Source: Pseudomonas sp. PSB18 (GTDB taxonomy: Bacteria; Pseudomonadota; Gammaproteobacteria; Pseudomonadales; Pseudomonadaceae). From it: a DNA stretch of 64,000 nucleotides. Location: assembly GCF_014596565.1 (NCBI RefSeq), contig NZ_NOIN01000001.1:496001-560000 (forward strand), given 5' to 3'. The notes beneath the pieces were generated by a model. The model ran no database searches, had not been told where the DNA came from, and was given only the letters and a program-made list of their open reading frames with translations. How positions within the stretch are numbered: position 1 is the stretch's first letter; every line of letters starts with the position of its first letter. The position numbers and the translations under genes are program-made. Positions 23,384 to 33,917 of this stretch are shown here, piece after piece.

Positions 23384-24732
23384 GGGGCCGGTGGTCGTTG
23401 AGTAGCCGACTGGCATTGCTGTTCGCCGCCTGCACCGCCGTGGTATCCTTGTTTGCCGGGGTACTGTTCAGCCGCGCCAGCGAGGCGCATTTCATCGAGT
23501 TGGACCAGCAATTACTGGAAGGCAAACTGATCGGCCTGCGTCGCGCCCTTCAGGATCTCGATGCCGAGCAGACCCAGCGCCGCCTGGAAGATGAACTGAG
23601 CCGACAGGCCGACCTGGCCCTGCGCATTAAAGGCAGCGACGGCGTCCGTTGGTACGACAACTCGATCCGGATTCCGGCCCAACTGCCCGAAACCCCTGGC
23701 CTATTCACCCTCACCGATGCTGACACCGATTACCGCGTCCTGAACGCAGCGCTGTACCCCGACCGCCCGGACTCACCACAACTGACGCTGCTGCTGGACA
23801 TCACCCACCACCAGCATTTCCTGCAACGCATGCAGCGCCTAATCTGGCTGACCGTCGGCCTGTCGGCCCTGGCAACCGCCCTTCTCGGCGCCTGGGTCGC
23901 CCAACGCGGTTTGCAGCCGCTACGCCGCATGGGCGCCATCGCTGGCGGGGTTTCGGCGCGCTCACTCAACGCTCGACTGCCTGAAGACCGCATGCCGGCC
24001 GAACTGGCGGAATTGGCCCACAGCATCAACGCCATGCTCGGACGCCTCGATGACGCCTTTCAACGACTTTCGGCGTTCTCCGCTGACATCGCTCATGAAT
24101 TGCGCACGCCGCTGTCGAACCTGCTGACCCACACCCAGGTCACCCTCACCCGCGAGCGCACCCTGGAGGAATACCGCGAGACATTGCACAGTAATCTCGA
24201 AGAGCTGCAATGGATGGCCCAACTGGTCAACGACATGCTCTACCTGGCCAAGGCCGACCATGGCCTGCTGGCGCCACACCGCGAACCGCTGGAGCTGGCG
24301 CAGGAAGTGGATGTGCTGCTGGAGTTTTTCGCGCCGCTGGCCGAAGACGCCGGGGTTCGCTTGAGCCGCGAGGGCAGCGGCCGCATCCAGGGGGATCGCG
24401 GCATGTTGCGCCGGGCCCTGTCCAATCTGCTGGACAACGCCCTGCGTTTTACCCCCCTGGGCGGTGAAGTAAGAGTGCGAATTGTCGAGACTGCCCAGGC
24501 ATTGAACGTGAGCGTGGAGAACAGCGGCGAAGGCATCCCGGCGGACTTGCTGCCGCGCCTGTTCGACCGTTTCTACCGTGCCGACCCGGCCCGCCGGGAA
24601 AGCAGCAGCGAACATGCAGGCCTGGGCCTGGCGATCACCCGCTCGATCATCCGCGCCCATGGCGGAGAGATCCGGTGTCAATCAACCGAGGGCTGGACGC
24701 GGTTCGTGATTGAGTTGCCGAAAGAAGGTTGA
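23380..24732 (+). CDS. copS: Heavy-metal sensor histidine kinase (CopS/CusS type)
   Basis: 450 residues, GTG start overlapping the copR stop. TM1 at about 8-28 and TM2 at about 148-170 frame a periplasmic sensor domain; a HAMP segment ([20 protein letters not shown]) follows, then the H-box [18 protein letters not shown]-box [13 protein letters not shown] and G-boxes ([30 protein letters not shown]). The layout is that of the heavy-metal sensor kinase family. Partner of copR. Confidence 0.88.
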   Translation: MRGRWSLSSRLALLFAACTAVVSLFAGVLFSRASEAHFIELDQQLLEGKLIGLRRALQDLDAEQTQRRLEDELSRQADLALRIKGSDGVRWYDNSIRIPAQLPETPGLFTLTDADTDYRVLNAALYPDRPDSPQLTLLLDITHHQHFLQRMQRLIWLTVGLSALATALLGAWVAQRGLQPLRRMGAIAGGVSARSLNARLPEDRMPAELAELAHSINAMLGRLDDAFQRLSAFSADIAHELRTPLSNLLTHTQVTLTRERTLEEYRETLHSNLEELQWMAQLVNDMLYLAKADHGLLAPHREPLELAQEVDVLLEFFAPLAEDAGVRLSREGSGRIQGDRGMLRRALSNLLDNALRFTPLGGEVRVRIVETAQALNVSVENSGEGIPADLLPRLFDRFYRADPARRESSSEHAGLGLAITRSIIRAHGGEIRCQSTEGWTRFVIELPKEG

Positions 24733-24744
24733 GCCGAACGCCAA

Positions 24745-24877
24745 CCCTGTGGCGAGGGGATTTATCCCCGCTGGGGCGCGAAGCGGCCCTAAACCTGCCG
24801 ACCCGATCTGCCAGATTGAATGGGAGCTTTTGGGGCTGCTTCGCAGCCCAGCGGGGATAAATCCCCTCGCCACAGGG
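24745..24877. repeat. Second type of palindromic repeat: GTGGCGAGGGGATTTATCCC pair
   Basis: CCCTGTGGCGAGGGGATTTA and its complement face each other over about 90 bases. It is a different intergenic repeat family from the GTGGGAGCGAGC REP and is also typical of P. fluorescens genomes. It lies between convergent copS and lolE. A short fragment of the same family (CCTGTGGCGAGGG) is at 63115-63128. Confidence 0.85.
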
Positions 24878-24890
24878 GGCCGCGCTGACC

Positions 24891-26135
24891 TTACGAATAC
24901 CGCAACGCCTGCGCCGGCTCGATCTTCGCCGCACGCCACGCCGGGTAGACGGTGGCCAGGAAGCTCAGGATGAAGCCTGCGGCACAGATCAGCACCACGT
25001 CGCCGCGCTGAAGCTCCGACGGCAGGTTGCTGACGAAGTACACGTCGGAACTGAAGATGTGCTGACCGGTGACCCGCTCCAGCCAGCCCACCAGCTCACT
25101 GACGTTCAGTGCCGCAATCACTCCCAACACACCGCCGATCACCGTGCCGACGATACCGATCACCGTGCCCTGGACCATGAAGATCGCCATGATCTGCCGC
25201 GGCGTGGCGCCGATGGTACGGAGGATCGCGATGTCCGCGCCCTTGTCGTTCACCACCATGATCAGCGTGGCGATGATGTTGAACGCCGCCACCGCGACGA
25301 TCATCAGCAACAGCAGACCGATCATAGTCTTTTCCATTTTCATGGCGCTGAACAGGCTGCCCTGGGTGTGGGTCCAGTCATCGGCCTTGTAGTCCGCGCC
25401 CAGGCCAGAGGCGATATCACCGGACACCTTCGGCGCGGCGTACAGATCCTTCACCGCCAACCGCACGCTCTGCACCTGATTCGGCTGCCAGTGCTGCATC
25501 TGTGCGGCGTCGGCCAGATGGATCAGGGCCATGGAGCCATCCAGCTCGGCGCCGACCTTGAACACACCCACCACGTTCAGCCGCTGCATCCGCGGCGTGA
25601 TACCCCCCGGCGCGGTGCTGACTTCCGGCACGATCAGGGTCAGCTTGTCGCCGACGTTCAGACGAAAACGCCGTGCGGTGATTTCACCGATCACCACACC
25701 GAACTCACCCGACTTCAAGGCATCGAGCCGCCCCTGGACGATGTGCTGGGCGACAATGGACACCTTGCCTTCCTGGGCCGGATCGACGCCGCTGATCTGG
25801 ATCGGCTGCATCGAGCCCTTATAGCTCAGCATGCCTTCCATCTCGGTGAACGGCACGGCGGCGGTCACCTCGGGATTTTTCAGCGCGGCGGCGGCCACTG
25901 GCTGCCAATCATCGATCGGATTGACCCCGACGATGGTGGCATGGGGCACCATGCCGAGGATGCGCGAGCTCATTTCGCGCTGGAAGCCGTTCATCACCGA
26001 CAGCACCACGATCATCGCCAGCACACCCAGGGCGAGGCCGATCATCGAGGTCATGGAGATGAACGAAACAAAGCGATTGCGGCGCTTTGCGCGGGTATAG
26101 CGCGTGCCGATGAAGATCGATAACGGTCTGAACAT
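24891..26135 (-). CDS. lolE: Lipoprotein-releasing ABC transporter permease LolE
   Basis: 414 residues starting [20 protein letters not shown]: an N-terminal TM helix (about 22-45), a large periplasmic MacB-like domain, and three C-terminal TM helices (about 272-295, 318-345, 378-400). With LolC and LolD it pulls lipoproteins out of the inner membrane and hands them to LolA. About 45% of residues look identical to lolC two genes upstream, an old duplication. lolE is separated from lolD by a terminator-like hairpin. Confidence 0.93.
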   Translation of the reverse strand: MFRPLSIFIGTRYTRAKRRNRFVSFISMTSMIGLALGVLAMIVVLSVMNGFQREMSSRILGMVPHATIVGVNPIDDWQPVAAAALKNPEVTAAVPFTEMEGMLSYKGSMQPIQISGVDPAQEGKVSIVAQHIVQGRLDALKSGEFGVVIGEITARRFRLNVGDKLTLIVPEVSTAPGGITPRMQRLNVVGVFKVGAELDGSMALIHLADAAQMQHWQPNQVQSVRLAVKDLYAAPKVSGDIASGLGADYKADDWTHTQGSLFSAMKMEKTMIGLLLLMIVAVAAFNIIATLIMVVNDKGADIAILRTIGATPRQIMAIFMVQGTVIGIVGTVIGGVLGVIAALNVSELVGWLERVTGQHIFSSDVYFVSNLPSELQRGDVVLICAAGFILSFLATVYPAWRAAKIEPAQALRYS

Positions 26136-26162
26136 TCGCGGAGCACCGTAAAAAAATTAAAG

Positions 26163-26189
26163 ACCCGGCGCGTATCAGCAGCGCCGGGT
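26163..26189 (-). terminator. Terminator-like hairpin between lolD and lolE
   Basis: ACCCGGCGC-N9-GCGCCGGGT; on the minus strand it is followed by CTTTAATTTTTTT. It lies inside the lolCDE operon, before the lolE ATG at 26135, so it could lower lolE expression relative to lolCD. Confidence 0.6.
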
Positions 26190-26198
26190 TGCGGGCGG

Positions 26199-26897
26199 TC
26201 AGATGGGCGTCAGGCAACCTTCCTGCAAATGCAGGACGCGGTCCATCTGCCGGGCCAGGTTCATGTCGTGGGTCACCACCAGGAACGCGGTGCGCATCGA
26301 GGTGCTGAGCTCCAGCATCAGGTCCTGGATGCCTTGGGCGGTATGGGAGTCGAGGTTGCCGGTCGGCTCGTCGAGCATCACCAGGCCAGGCTTGTTGACC
26401 AGGGCCCGGGCGATCGCCACCCGCTGGCGCTCGCCACCGGACAATTCCGCCGGCTTGTGCTCCAGGCGATGGCCCAGCCCTACCCGCTCCAGCAACGCGG
26501 TAGCACGCTGGCGGGCCTCTGGAATCGCGGTGCGGCCGATCAACAGCGGCATGCAGACGTTTTCCAGGGCGGTGAACTCGGGCAGCAAATGGTGGAACTG
26601 GTAGACGAAGCCCAGGGAGCGGTTGCGCAACAGGCCACGGCCCTTCTCGTTCAGTGCCGAGAGTTCTTCCCCCGCCAGCCAGACACTGCCGGCGCTCGGC
26701 GTATCGAGACCGCCCAGCAGGTTGAGCAAGGTACTTTTGCCCGACCCGGAGGTACCGACAATCGCTACGCGCTCACCGGGATGCAGCTCCAGTTGCAGGC
26801 CCGACAACACCACCACCGACTCCGGGCCTTCCTCGTAGGATTTGCCCAGGTTGCGGCAGCTCAAGATCGCTTTTTCACTCATGCCCGACTCACTCAT
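26199..26897 (-). CDS. lolD: Lipoprotein-releasing ABC transporter ATPase LolD
   Basis: 232 residues: Walker [17 protein letters not shown]-loop [16 protein letters not shown], signature [15 protein letters not shown], Walker [13 protein letters not shown], switch His VVTHD. The PTGNLD sequence is typical of the MacB/LolD group. ATG at 26897 has GGAGG upstream and overlaps the lolC stop by 8 bases; a second ATG at 26882 is possible. Drives LolCE. Confidence 0.95.
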   Translation of the reverse strand: MSESGMSEKAILSCRNLGKSYEEGPESVVVLSGLQLELHPGERVAIVGTSGSGKSTLLNLLGGLDTPSAGSVWLAGEELSALNEKGRGLLRNRSLGFVYQFHHLLPEFTALENVCMPLLIGRTAIPEARQRATALLERVGLGHRLEHKPAELSGGERQRVAIARALVNKPGLVMLDEPTGNLDSHTAQGIQDLMLELSTSMRTAFLVVTHDMNLARQMDRVLHLQEGCLTPI

Positions 26898-28140
26898 AAC
26901 GTAACGCCTCCGCAGGCTGGGTGCGCGCGGCACGCCAGGCTGGATACAGGGTGGCGAGGAAACTCAGGATCAACGCAGCGCCGCAGACCATCAACACATC
27001 GTCGGCCTGCAGTTGCGATGGCAGGTAGTCGATGAAATACACGTCGGCGTTGAGAAACTTGTGCCCGATCAGGCCTTCCAGGGCTGCAATCGCGGCGCTG
27101 ACGTTCAGCGCGGCGAACATCCCGACCAGAGCACCGACCAGCGTACCGATCACACCAATGACAGTGCCCTGGACCATGAAGATGCGCATGATTTGCCCCG
27201 GCGTGGCGCCCAGGGTCCGCAGAATGGCGATATCACCCTTCTTGTCATTCACCACCATCACCAGCGTGGAAATGATGTTGAACGCGGCGACGGCGACGAT
27301 CAGCAGCAACAGCAGGCCGATCATGGCTTTTTCCATGCGGATCGCCTGGTACAGGTTGCCGTGGGTGCGGGTCCAGTCCCGGGCGTAGTAACGGTCTTCG
27401 CCGAGCTGCTGGGCGATGGTCCACGCGGCACGCGGCGCCTGGAACAAATCGTCGAACTTCAGCCGCAGCCCCTGGACCTGATCCGGTTTCCAGCGATGCA
27501 GGCGCGCCAGGTCCTGGAGATTGGTGACGCCCAGGTAGCCGTCCAGCTCCCCGGCGCCGACATGGAAAATGCCGACCACGGTAAAGCGTTTCATGCGCGG
27601 GAACACGCCGCCCGGGGTCACGGTGACTTCCGGCGCGACGAAGGTCAGCTTGTCGCCAATGGCCACGCCCAGCTTGGTCGCGGCCTTGTCGCCGATCACG
27701 ATGCCGAAACTGCCCGGCGCCAGGTCGTCGAGCCGGCCCTGCTGCATGAAGTTGTCGATGATCGACACCTGCCGCTCGAGCCCGGGGTCGATGCCATTGA
27801 GCAGGACCTTGGACACCTTGCCGTCGTTGGTCAGCAGCCCCTGCATCTGGGTAAACGGCGCAACGGCCAGCACCTGCGGGTTCTGCTTGACCTTGGCGGC
27901 CAGGCTCGGCCAGTCGCTGATGGCTTCGCCGGATTCGACGGTGGCGTGGGGCACCATGCCCAGCACGCGGGTGCGCATTTCATGGTCGAAGCCGTTCATC
28001 ACCGACAACACGACGATCATCACGACCACGCCAAGGGCCAGCCCGATGATGGATGTCAGGGAAATGAACGATACGAAATGATTGCGACGTTTTGCACGGG
28101 TATAACGCGTGCCGATGAATACGAAGAGAGGTCTGAACAT
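26890..28140 (-). CDS. lolC: Lipoprotein-releasing ABC transporter permease LolC
   Basis: 416 residues from [20 protein letters not shown]; topology as in LolE (one N-terminal and three C-terminal membrane helices, periplasmic domain between). Start at 28140 fits the paralogue start exactly. First gene of the operon; it diverges from the PilZ gene across 94 bases, the same arrangement as in P. aeruginosa PA2988/PA2989. Confidence 0.93.
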   Translation of the reverse strand: MFRPLFVFIGTRYTRAKRRNHFVSFISLTSIIGLALGVVVMIVVLSVMNGFDHEMRTRVLGMVPHATVESGEAISDWPSLAAKVKQNPQVLAVAPFTQMQGLLTNDGKVSKVLLNGIDPGLERQVSIIDNFMQQGRLDDLAPGSFGIVIGDKAATKLGVAIGDKLTFVAPEVTVTPGGVFPRMKRFTVVGIFHVGAGELDGYLGVTNLQDLARLHRWKPDQVQGLRLKFDDLFQAPRAAWTIAQQLGEDRYYARDWTRTHGNLYQAIRMEKAMIGLLLLLIVAVAAFNIISTLVMVVNDKKGDIAILRTLGATPGQIMRIFMVQGTVIGVIGTLVGALVGMFAALNVSAAIAALEGLIGHKFLNADVYFIDYLPSQLQADDVLMVCGAALILSFLATLYPAWRAARTQPAEALRYE

Positions 28141-28234
28141 GTCGGGGCTTGTTCGGAGGGAAAAGGAACGTCCTTGTGGCGGGGGTCTCAAACCAGCTTT
28201 ACACTCAGACCACCGCCGCTACCATGGGTTCGCC

Positions 28235-28831
28235 ATGTCGACATTAGATGAAGAAGATCGCCGCGAATACTACCGTATCGAGGACATGATCGCACTGGAA
28301 ATTCGGCCCCTCTCCATTCCTGAAGCTGCTGGCCAGGAAGTGTTGCAGGATCCCTCTCCATTGTTCAACCTGCTCAGCGAACTGCACCTGAGCGAGTTCG
28401 AATCACAGCACCTGCTGCGCCAGATCAGCGAGCGCGAACGCAGCATCGCGGCCTATCTCAAGGTGATGAACAAACGTATCGACCTGCTCAGTCAGATCGT
28501 TGCCCTGACCGTGCTCGGCGAAATCGGCGAGCCGCAACCGGTGATCATTTCCGAAGGCGGCATCGACTTCCAGTACCCCACCCCCATTGCCATCGGCGCG
28601 CACCTGTCGATCAAGCTGGTGCTCATGCCCCAGGCCCTGGGGCTGTTGCTGCGGGCGCGGGTGACCCATTGCGACCGCAAGGGCGACGGCTACGACGTAG
28701 GCACCGAGTTCGAACGCCCGACCGACGCCCAGCGCCAGCTGCTGGCCCGCTACATCCTGCAGAAACAGGCGCAAGAACGCCGCCTGGCGCGGGAACAGAA
28801 CGAATCAGGTATCAATAAGGAAGAACCGTGA
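28235..28831 (+). CDS. PilZ domain protein
   Basis: 198 residues. The N-terminus DRREYYRIEDMIALEIRPL holds RRxxxR-like residues and IISEGGIDFQYP the D/N-x-S-x-x-G-like turn, which are the c-di-GMP-binding elements of PilZ domains, but they are about 95 residues apart because a helical block (LLSELHLSEFESQHLLRQIS) is inserted between them. A C-terminal helix rich in Q and R follows. Binding of c-di-GMP is possible but the first motif is loose. The stop overlaps the next GTG start. Confidence 0.7.
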   Translation: MSTLDEEDRREYYRIEDMIALEIRPLSIPEAAGQEVLQDPSPLFNLLSELHLSEFESQHLLRQISERERSIAAYLKVMNKRIDLLSQIVALTVLGEIGEPQPVIISEGGIDFQYPTPIAIGAHLSIKLVLMPQALGLLLRARVTHCDRKGDGYDVGTEFERPTDAQRQLLARYILQKQAQERRLAREQNESGINKEEP

Positions 28832-29550
28832 CCCTCATTTATGGCCACCGCGGCGCCAAGGGCGAAGCACCGGAAAATACCCTGACCGGTTTTCAGGAAT
28901 GTCTCAAGCACGGTGTTCGCCGTTGCGAACTGGACCTGCACCTGTCCATGGACGGCGAGTTGATGGTGATCCACGACCCGACCCTCAAGCGCACGACCGA
29001 TCGCCGGGGCAAGGTGGTGGAGCACTCCGCCGCCGAACTGGTGACCTACGATGCGCGCAAGGGTGGCCCGGGCTGGATCACACCGTGCCCGATCCCACGC
29101 CTGGAAGAGCTGTTCGAGAAGTGTGATTTCGAGCATTGGCAACTGGAGGTCAAGAGCGCCTCACGCACTCGGGCGGCAGCCACGGTGCTGGGAATCCGCG
29201 AGATGGCCCAGCGCTTCGGCCTGCTGGACAAAGTCACCATCACCTCCAGTTCCCGGGAAGTACTCAAGGCCGCGCTGGAATTGACTCCGGATATCTCCCG
29301 CGGATTGGTAGCCGAGTACGCCTGGCTCGACCCACTGAAGGTCGCCCAGAGTTACGGTTGTGAGATTCTCGCGTTGAATTGGACCTTGTGCACGCCCGAG
29401 CGCCTGATCAAGGCGCAGCGCCAGGGGCTGCATGTGTCGGTGTGGACCGTCAACGAGCCCGCGCTGATGCGCAGGCTCGCCGACTTTGGCGCTGACAGCC
29501 TGATTACAGACTTTCCCGGTTTGGCCACTGCCACCCTCGAGAGTTGCTGA
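28828..29550 (+). CDS. glpQ: Cytoplasmic glycerophosphodiester phosphodiesterase
   Basis: Splits glycerophosphodiesters to glycerol-3-phosphate and alcohol. 240 residues, GDPD TIM barrel: GHRGAKGEAPENTLTGF (catalytic His and Arg), CELDLHLSMDGELMVIHDP and WQLEVKS are the metal and catalytic motifs. No signal peptide, so it is the UgpQ-like cytoplasmic form; the name glpQ follows Pseudomonas practice. GTG start with AAGGAAG upstream, coupled to the PilZ gene. Confidence 0.88.
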   Translation: MTLIYGHRGAKGEAPENTLTGFQECLKHGVRRCELDLHLSMDGELMVIHDPTLKRTTDRRGKVVEHSAAELVTYDARKGGPGWITPCPIPRLEELFEKCDFEHWQLEVKSASRTRAAATVLGIREMAQRFGLLDKVTITSSSREVLKAALELTPDISRGLVAEYAWLDPLKVAQSYGCEILALNWTLCTPERLIKAQRQGLHVSVWTVNEPALMRRLADFGADSLITDFPGLATATLESC

Positions 29551-29561
29551 AATCGGTCTCC

Positions 29562-29586
29562 CCGGCCGGCTCAGGCCACCGGCCGG
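29562..29586. other. Inverted repeat between convergent GDPD and sthA genes
   Basis: CCGGCCGG occurs twice, 9 bases apart, and can form a strong hairpin; no T-run follows on either strand except a weak one. Possibly a Rho-aided end or mRNA stabiliser. Confidence 0.4.
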
Positions 29587-29592
29587 AGCCGC

Positions 29593-30987
29593 TCAAAAAA
29601 GCCGGTTGAGCCCGTCATAGGCCGCTACCCGATAGGCTTCGGCCATGGTCGGGTAGTTGAACGTGGTATTGACGAAGTACTTCAGCGTGTTCAGCTCGCC
29701 CGGCTGGTTCATGATCGCCTGGCCGATGTGGACGATCTCCGAAGCCTGGTAGCCGAAGCAGTGCACGCCGAGCACTTCCAGCGTCTCGCGGTGGAACAGG
29801 ATCTTCAACATGCCTTGCGGCTCACCGGCGATCTGGGCCCGCGCCATGCTCTTGAAGAATGCCTTGCCCACTTCATAGGGCACCTTGGCCTGGGTCAGTT
29901 CCTGTTCGTTCTTGCCGATCGAGCTGATTTCCGGAATGGTGTAGATACCGGTCGGCACGTCATTGACGAAGCGCCAGCTGCCGTTGTCGACGATGCTGCC
30001 GGCGGCCGAACGACCCTGGTCGTGGGCGGCACTGGCCAGGCTCGGCCAGCCGATCACGTCACCGGCGCCGTAGATGTTCGGCACACAGGTGCGGTAGTTC
30101 TCGTCGACTTCGATCTGGCCGCGGCTGTTGACCTTCACGCCGATGTTTTCCAGGCCTAGGGCATCGGTATTGCCGGTGCGACCGTTGCACCAGAGCAGGG
30201 CGTCGGCCTTGATCTTCTTGCCGGACTTGAGGTGCAGGATCACGCCGTTATCCACGCCTTCGACGCGATCGTAATCTTCGTTGTGGCGCACCGTGATGTT
30301 GTTGTTGCTGAAGTGATAGCTCAGGGCCTGGGAGATTTCCGAGTCCAGGAAGCTCAGCAACTGGCCACGGTTGTCCACCAGTTCCACCAGCACGCCCAGG
30401 CCGCTGAAGATCGACGCGTATTCGCAACCGATCACGCCGGCGCCGTAGACGATGAGCTTGCGCGGGGTGTGCCCCAGGCTGAGGATGGTGTCGCTATCGT
30501 AGATACGCGCGTGGTTGAAATCGATGTCGGCAGGACGATAAGGGCGCGAGCCGGTGGCGATGATGATGTGCTTGGCCACCAGCTTTTCCACCACGCCATT
30601 GCCGCACACCACTTCCACGGTCTGCTCGTCGGCAAAGCTGCCGGTGCCGAAGAATACGTCGACACGGTTGCGGGCATAGTAGCCGGTACGCGAGGCCACC
30701 TGCTTGGAGATCACCTTCTCGGCGCTCTTGAGCACGTCGGGGAAGGAGAACCAGCGCGGCTCGCCGATGGCCCGGAACATCGGGTTGGTGTTGAACTGCA
30801 TGATCTGCCGGACCGAGTGACGCAAGGCCTTGGACGGGATGGTACCCAAGTGGGTGCAGTTGCCGCCGACCTGGCGACGACTGTCGACCATCGCCACCTT
30901 GCGTCCTGCCTTGGCGGCGTTCATTGCCGCGCCTTCTCCCGCCGGGCCGGAACCCAGTACCACCACGTCGTAGTTGTAGACAGCCAT
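29593..30987 (-). CDS. sthA: Soluble pyridine nucleotide transhydrogenase
   Basis: FAD enzyme that moves hydride between NADPH and NAD. 464 residues. [15 protein letters not shown] binds [20 protein letters not shown] shows threonine where related disulfide reductases have the second redox cysteine, which separates SthA from lipoamide dehydrogenase; [18 protein letters not shown] binds NAD(P); [15 protein letters not shown] binds FAD. Single gene. Confidence 0.96.
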   Translation of the reverse strand: MAVYNYDVVVLGSGPAGEGAAMNAAKAGRKVAMVDSRRQVGGNCTHLGTIPSKALRHSVRQIMQFNTNPMFRAIGEPRWFSFPDVLKSAEKVISKQVASRTGYYARNRVDVFFGTGSFADEQTVEVVCGNGVVEKLVAKHIIIATGSRPYRPADIDFNHARIYDSDTILSLGHTPRKLIVYGAGVIGCEYASIFSGLGVLVELVDNRGQLLSFLDSEISQALSYHFSNNNITVRHNEDYDRVEGVDNGVILHLKSGKKIKADALLWCNGRTGNTDALGLENIGVKVNSRGQIEVDENYRTCVPNIYGAGDVIGWPSLASAAHDQGRSAAGSIVDNGSWRFVNDVPTGIYTIPEISSIGKNEQELTQAKVPYEVGKAFFKSMARAQIAGEPQGMLKILFHRETLEVLGVHCFGYQASEIVHIGQAIMNQPGELNTLKYFVNTTFNYPTMAEAYRVAAYDGLNRLF

Positions 30988-31198
30988 GCGTACTCCTCAG
31001 AACAGGCCGCGGCACCCGATATGGCACCGACGGCTAAATCACGCCGGGTTGCGGCATGAAGGAACAATTTTGGGCCGGTTCACGCGCCCGGCCGCAGTCT
31101 ATCGAAGCGTCAACGCCGCGCACATTACCCCTTGGTCGCGTCGTAGGCTAGTTTTGCCTGCGCTATTTCGCCACAGGTAGCCTTTCGCCAAGCTGTCA

Positions 31199-32215
31199 TC
31201 ATTGGGTTTTCCCGCCACTGACCCGTTCAAACGCATCATTGGTACGGATGACAAAACGATCTTTGTCCCGCAGCACGAAAAATACCCCAATGTCATGTTT
31301 CTCGGCATAGTCCCAACCCTGCTCAGGCCCGAGAATCAGCAACAGCGTCGACAGTCCATCGGCCATCAACGCCGAAGGATGAATCACCGTGACTGACGCC
31401 AGGTTGTGCAGGACCGGTGCACCGGTGCGCGCATCGATGGTGTGGGAATAGCGCGTGCCGTCCTGCTCGAAGTATCGGCGGTAGTCGCCGGAAGTTGAAA
31501 CGCCGTAGCCATTGACCTCGATGACACGCTCGGCCACTTGCTGGTCATCCCGAGGCGCCTCCAGGGCGACGCGCCACGCCGAACCGTCAGGTTTGCGCCC
31601 GAGCGCCTTGAGCTCACCGGTGGCTTCGGCCAGGTAACTGTCGATGCCCAGAGCCTGGAGCCTCGCGGCGATCCGGTCGACGGCATAACCGGCGGCAATG
31701 CTGTTGAAATCGACTTCCACCGGGGCATCCTTGCACAGCCGGTCGCCCTCGATACGCAAGTGAGCATGGCCGACGCGCTGGCGCACCTGGGCCAGGGCCT
31801 CGGCGCCTGGAACTTTTTCCTCCCGGGACTGGGGGCCGAAGCCCCACAGGTTCAGCAGCGGTTCCACCGTCAGGTCAAAAGCGCCACCACTTTGCGAGGA
31901 CAACTGCTCCCCCACGCCAATCAACTCCAACACCGGGGCGGGCATGACCTGGCAACTGTTGGCCGGCAGCGCATTGAAACGCTCGATGTCCGAGTCGCTG
32001 CGATAAGTGGAAAACTGCCGATCCACGTCGGCAAGGATATTTTCCACCTCGGCCTGCACCGCTGTCGGGCCAGGCGTGGCCGCATGCCTGACGTACTGGA
32101 TGGAATAATGACTGCCCATGGTCGGGCCGTCGAAACGCTCCAGGGTATCGCCGTTGCCGCAGCCGGACAGTACGCCGGCCAGCATCACAAGCATTGCCCA
32201 TCGTCCAGTTAACAA
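31199..32215 (-). CDS. apbE: FAD:protein FMN transferase lipoprotein (ApbE family)
   Basis: Attaches FMN to threonine residues of Nqr/Rnf-type proteins in the periplasm. From a TTG at 32215 with AGGGGAG eight bases ahead the protein is 338 residues and begins with a lipoprotein signal ([13 protein letters not shown], lipobox LSGC). [39 protein letters not shown] and [13 protein letters not shown] are ApbE motifs. An ATG at 32248 has no ribosome site. In P. aeruginosa an apbE gene sits beside nqr genes at this place; no nqr genes are seen here. Confidence 0.88.
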   Translation of the reverse strand: MLTGRWAMLVMLAGVLSGCGNGDTLERFDGPTMGSHYSIQYVRHAATPGPTAVQAEVENILADVDRQFSTYRSDSDIERFNALPANSCQVMPAPVLELIGVGEQLSSQSGGAFDLTVEPLLNLWGFGPQSREEKVPGAEALAQVRQRVGHAHLRIEGDRLCKDAPVEVDFNSIAAGYAVDRIAARLQALGIDSYLAEATGELKALGRKPDGSAWRVALEAPRDDQQVAERVIEVNGYGVSTSGDYRRYFEQDGTRYSHTIDARTGAPVLHNLASVTVIHPSALMADGLSTLLLILGPEQGWDYAEKHDIGVFFVLRDKDRFVIRTNDAFERVSGGKTQ

Positions 32216-32298
32216 ATCTTCATCTCCCCTCAAAACCGCGACGGCCATTATGGGCTTCAGTGTCCGCCAGTCCAGATGCAACCACCTGCGGGGCCTGG

Positions 32299-32392
32299 CC
32301 TGTGGGAGCAAAGCTTGCTCGCGACGCAAACGACACGGTCCACTGGCAAGACCGCGTCATCGTTCATCGCGAGCAAGCTCTGCTCCCACAGG
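32299..32392. repeat. REP dyad pair (variant core)
   Basis: TGTGGGAGCAAAGCTTGCTC and ATCGCGAGCAAGCTCTGCTC form an inverted pair with paired base changes from the main REP type, between apbE and the divergent transporter gene. Confidence 0.85.
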
Positions 32393-32447
32393 CTCGCCCC
32401 ACAGGTACTGCGTTTCCAACAAGATTTACCAGAGTGAGTACCTACAC

Positions 32448-33746
32448 ATGTCTTCCAATACGAGCAACGGCAAGGCGATTTTTCGCGTTGTCAGCGGCAA
32501 CTTCCTGGAGATGTTCGACTTCATGGTCTATGGCTTCTACGCCACGGCCATCGCCAAGACGTTCTTCCCCACCGACAGTGCTTTCGCCTCGCTGATGCTG
32601 TCCCTGGCCACCTTCGGCGCCGGGTTCCTGATGCGCCCGCTGGGGGCGATCTTTCTCGGCGCCTACATCGACCGCCATGGTCGCCGCAAAGGCCTGATCA
32701 TCACCCTGGCGATGATGGCTGCCGGCACCTTACTGATCGCCTGCGTACCGGGCTACGCCACCCTGGGCGTGGTAGCACCGTTGCTGGTGCTGCTGGGGCG
32801 GTTGCTGCAAGGTTTCTCCGCGGGGGTCGAGCTCGGTGGAGTGTCGGTGTACCTGGCGGAAATCTCCACACCCGGGCGCAAGGGCTTCTTTGTCAGTTGG
32901 CAATCCGCCAGCCAACAGGCTGCCGTGGTGTTCGCCGGGCTCCTGGGGGTTGGCCTCAATCATTGGTTGAGCCCGCAGGAAATGGGTGATTGGGGCTGGC
33001 GCGTGCCGTTCCTGGTGGGTTGCATGATCGTACCGGCGATCTTCGTGATCCGTCGCTCCTTGGAGGAAACACCTGAATTCCAGGCGAGAAAACACCGCCC
33101 TACCCTGTCGGAAATCATCCGTTCCATCGGTCAGAATTTTGGCATCGTCTTGGCCGGCATGGCGCTGGTGGTGATGACCACGGTGTCGTTCTACCTGATC
33201 ACCGCCTATACGCCGACCTTCGGCAAATCCGAGTTGAACCTGTCGGACTTGGACGCGTTGCTGGTCACCGTGTGCATAGGCCTGTCGAATTTCTTCTGGT
33301 TACCAGTGATGGGGGCATTTTCCGACAGGGTCGGACGCAAACCCCTGCTGCTCGCCGCGACCATCCTGGCCATCCTGACGGCCTATCCGGCGCTGTCCTG
33401 GCTGGTGGCGAACCCCAGCTTCAGCCATCTGCTGATCGTCGAGCTGTGGTTGTCGTTCCTGTATGGATCCTACAACGGCGCCATGGTGGTGGCCTTGACG
33501 GAAATCATGCCGGTGGAAGTGCGCACCACCGGGTTCTCCCTGGCCTATAGCCTGGCGACCGCGACCTTCGGCGGATTCACACCGGCGGCCTGTACTTATC
33601 TGATCCATGTACTGGGCAACAAGGCGGCGCCGGGGATATGGCTCAGTGGTGCGGCGGTGCTGGGGCTGATTGCTACCCTGGTGCTGTTCAAGGGCAATCG
33701 TCATCAACTGCGGACTGCGCAGGCTTCAGCCGTTAGCGGCGCCTGA
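32448..33746 (+). CDS. MFS transporter of the metabolite:H+ symporter family (citrate/tricarballylate-like)
   Basis: 432 residues, 12 membrane helices. [20 protein letters not shown] (TM1), [20 protein letters not shown] (the loop 2-3 signature of MFS), [20 protein letters not shown] and [11 protein letters not shown] are typical of the MHS family that includes CitA and tricarballylate carriers. The ATG at 32448 follows the REP pair; longer frames upstream run through the REP and are rejected. The substrate is probably a di- or tricarboxylate; not proven. Confidence 0.85.
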   Translation: MSSNTSNGKAIFRVVSGNFLEMFDFMVYGFYATAIAKTFFPTDSAFASLMLSLATFGAGFLMRPLGAIFLGAYIDRHGRRKGLIITLAMMAAGTLLIACVPGYATLGVVAPLLVLLGRLLQGFSAGVELGGVSVYLAEISTPGRKGFFVSWQSASQQAAVVFAGLLGVGLNHWLSPQEMGDWGWRVPFLVGCMIVPAIFVIRRSLEETPEFQARKHRPTLSEIIRSIGQNFGIVLAGMALVVMTTVSFYLITAYTPTFGKSELNLSDLDALLVTVCIGLSNFFWLPVMGAFSDRVGRKPLLLAATILAILTAYPALSWLVANPSFSHLLIVELWLSFLYGSYNGAMVVALTEIMPVEVRTTGFSLAYSLATATFGGFTPAACTYLIHVLGNKAAPGIWLSGAAVLGLIATLVLFKGNRHQLRTAQASAVSGA

Positions 33747-33750
33747 CCAA

Positions 33751-33820
33751 TCGCTATCGCGAGCAGGCTCGCTCCCACAGAATGTATGCGACCAACATGT
33801 GGGAGCGAGCTTGCTCCGGG
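33751..33820. repeat. REP dyad pair (close-set)
   Basis: ATCGCGAGCAGGCTCGCTCC then GTGGGAGCGAGCTTGCTCC, separated by about 20 bases; the second copy is slightly decayed. Confidence 0.85.
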
Positions 33821-33868
33821 CGGCGATCCGACGAAGAGGCCAGTTCAGGCACCCTAAAAACAACAGAC

Positions 33869-33902
33869 AAAAAAACGCCCCGACAAGTCGGGGCGTTTTT
33901 TT
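33869..33902. terminator. Bidirectional terminator between the MHS transporter and gap
   Basis: AACGCCCCGAC-AA-GTCGGGGCGTT with A and T runs outside, serving both convergent genes. Confidence 0.9.
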
Positions 33903-33917
33903 ATGGACGGCTAACGC

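Noticed and set aside
24891..28140. lolC/lolE similarity as a recent segmental duplication
   Set aside because: The two are diverged throughout and both are standard members of the LolCDE complex, so this is an ancient paralogy.
29593..30987. sthA as lipoamide dehydrogenase or mercuric reductase
   Set aside because: The redox-active second cysteine is replaced by threonine (GGNCTHLGT), as in soluble transhydrogenases.
31199..32329. Longer apbE product starting at 32329 or 32248
   Set aside because: The extension would cross the REP pair or lacks a ribosome site; the TTG at 32215 has a good one and gives a proper lipoprotein signal.
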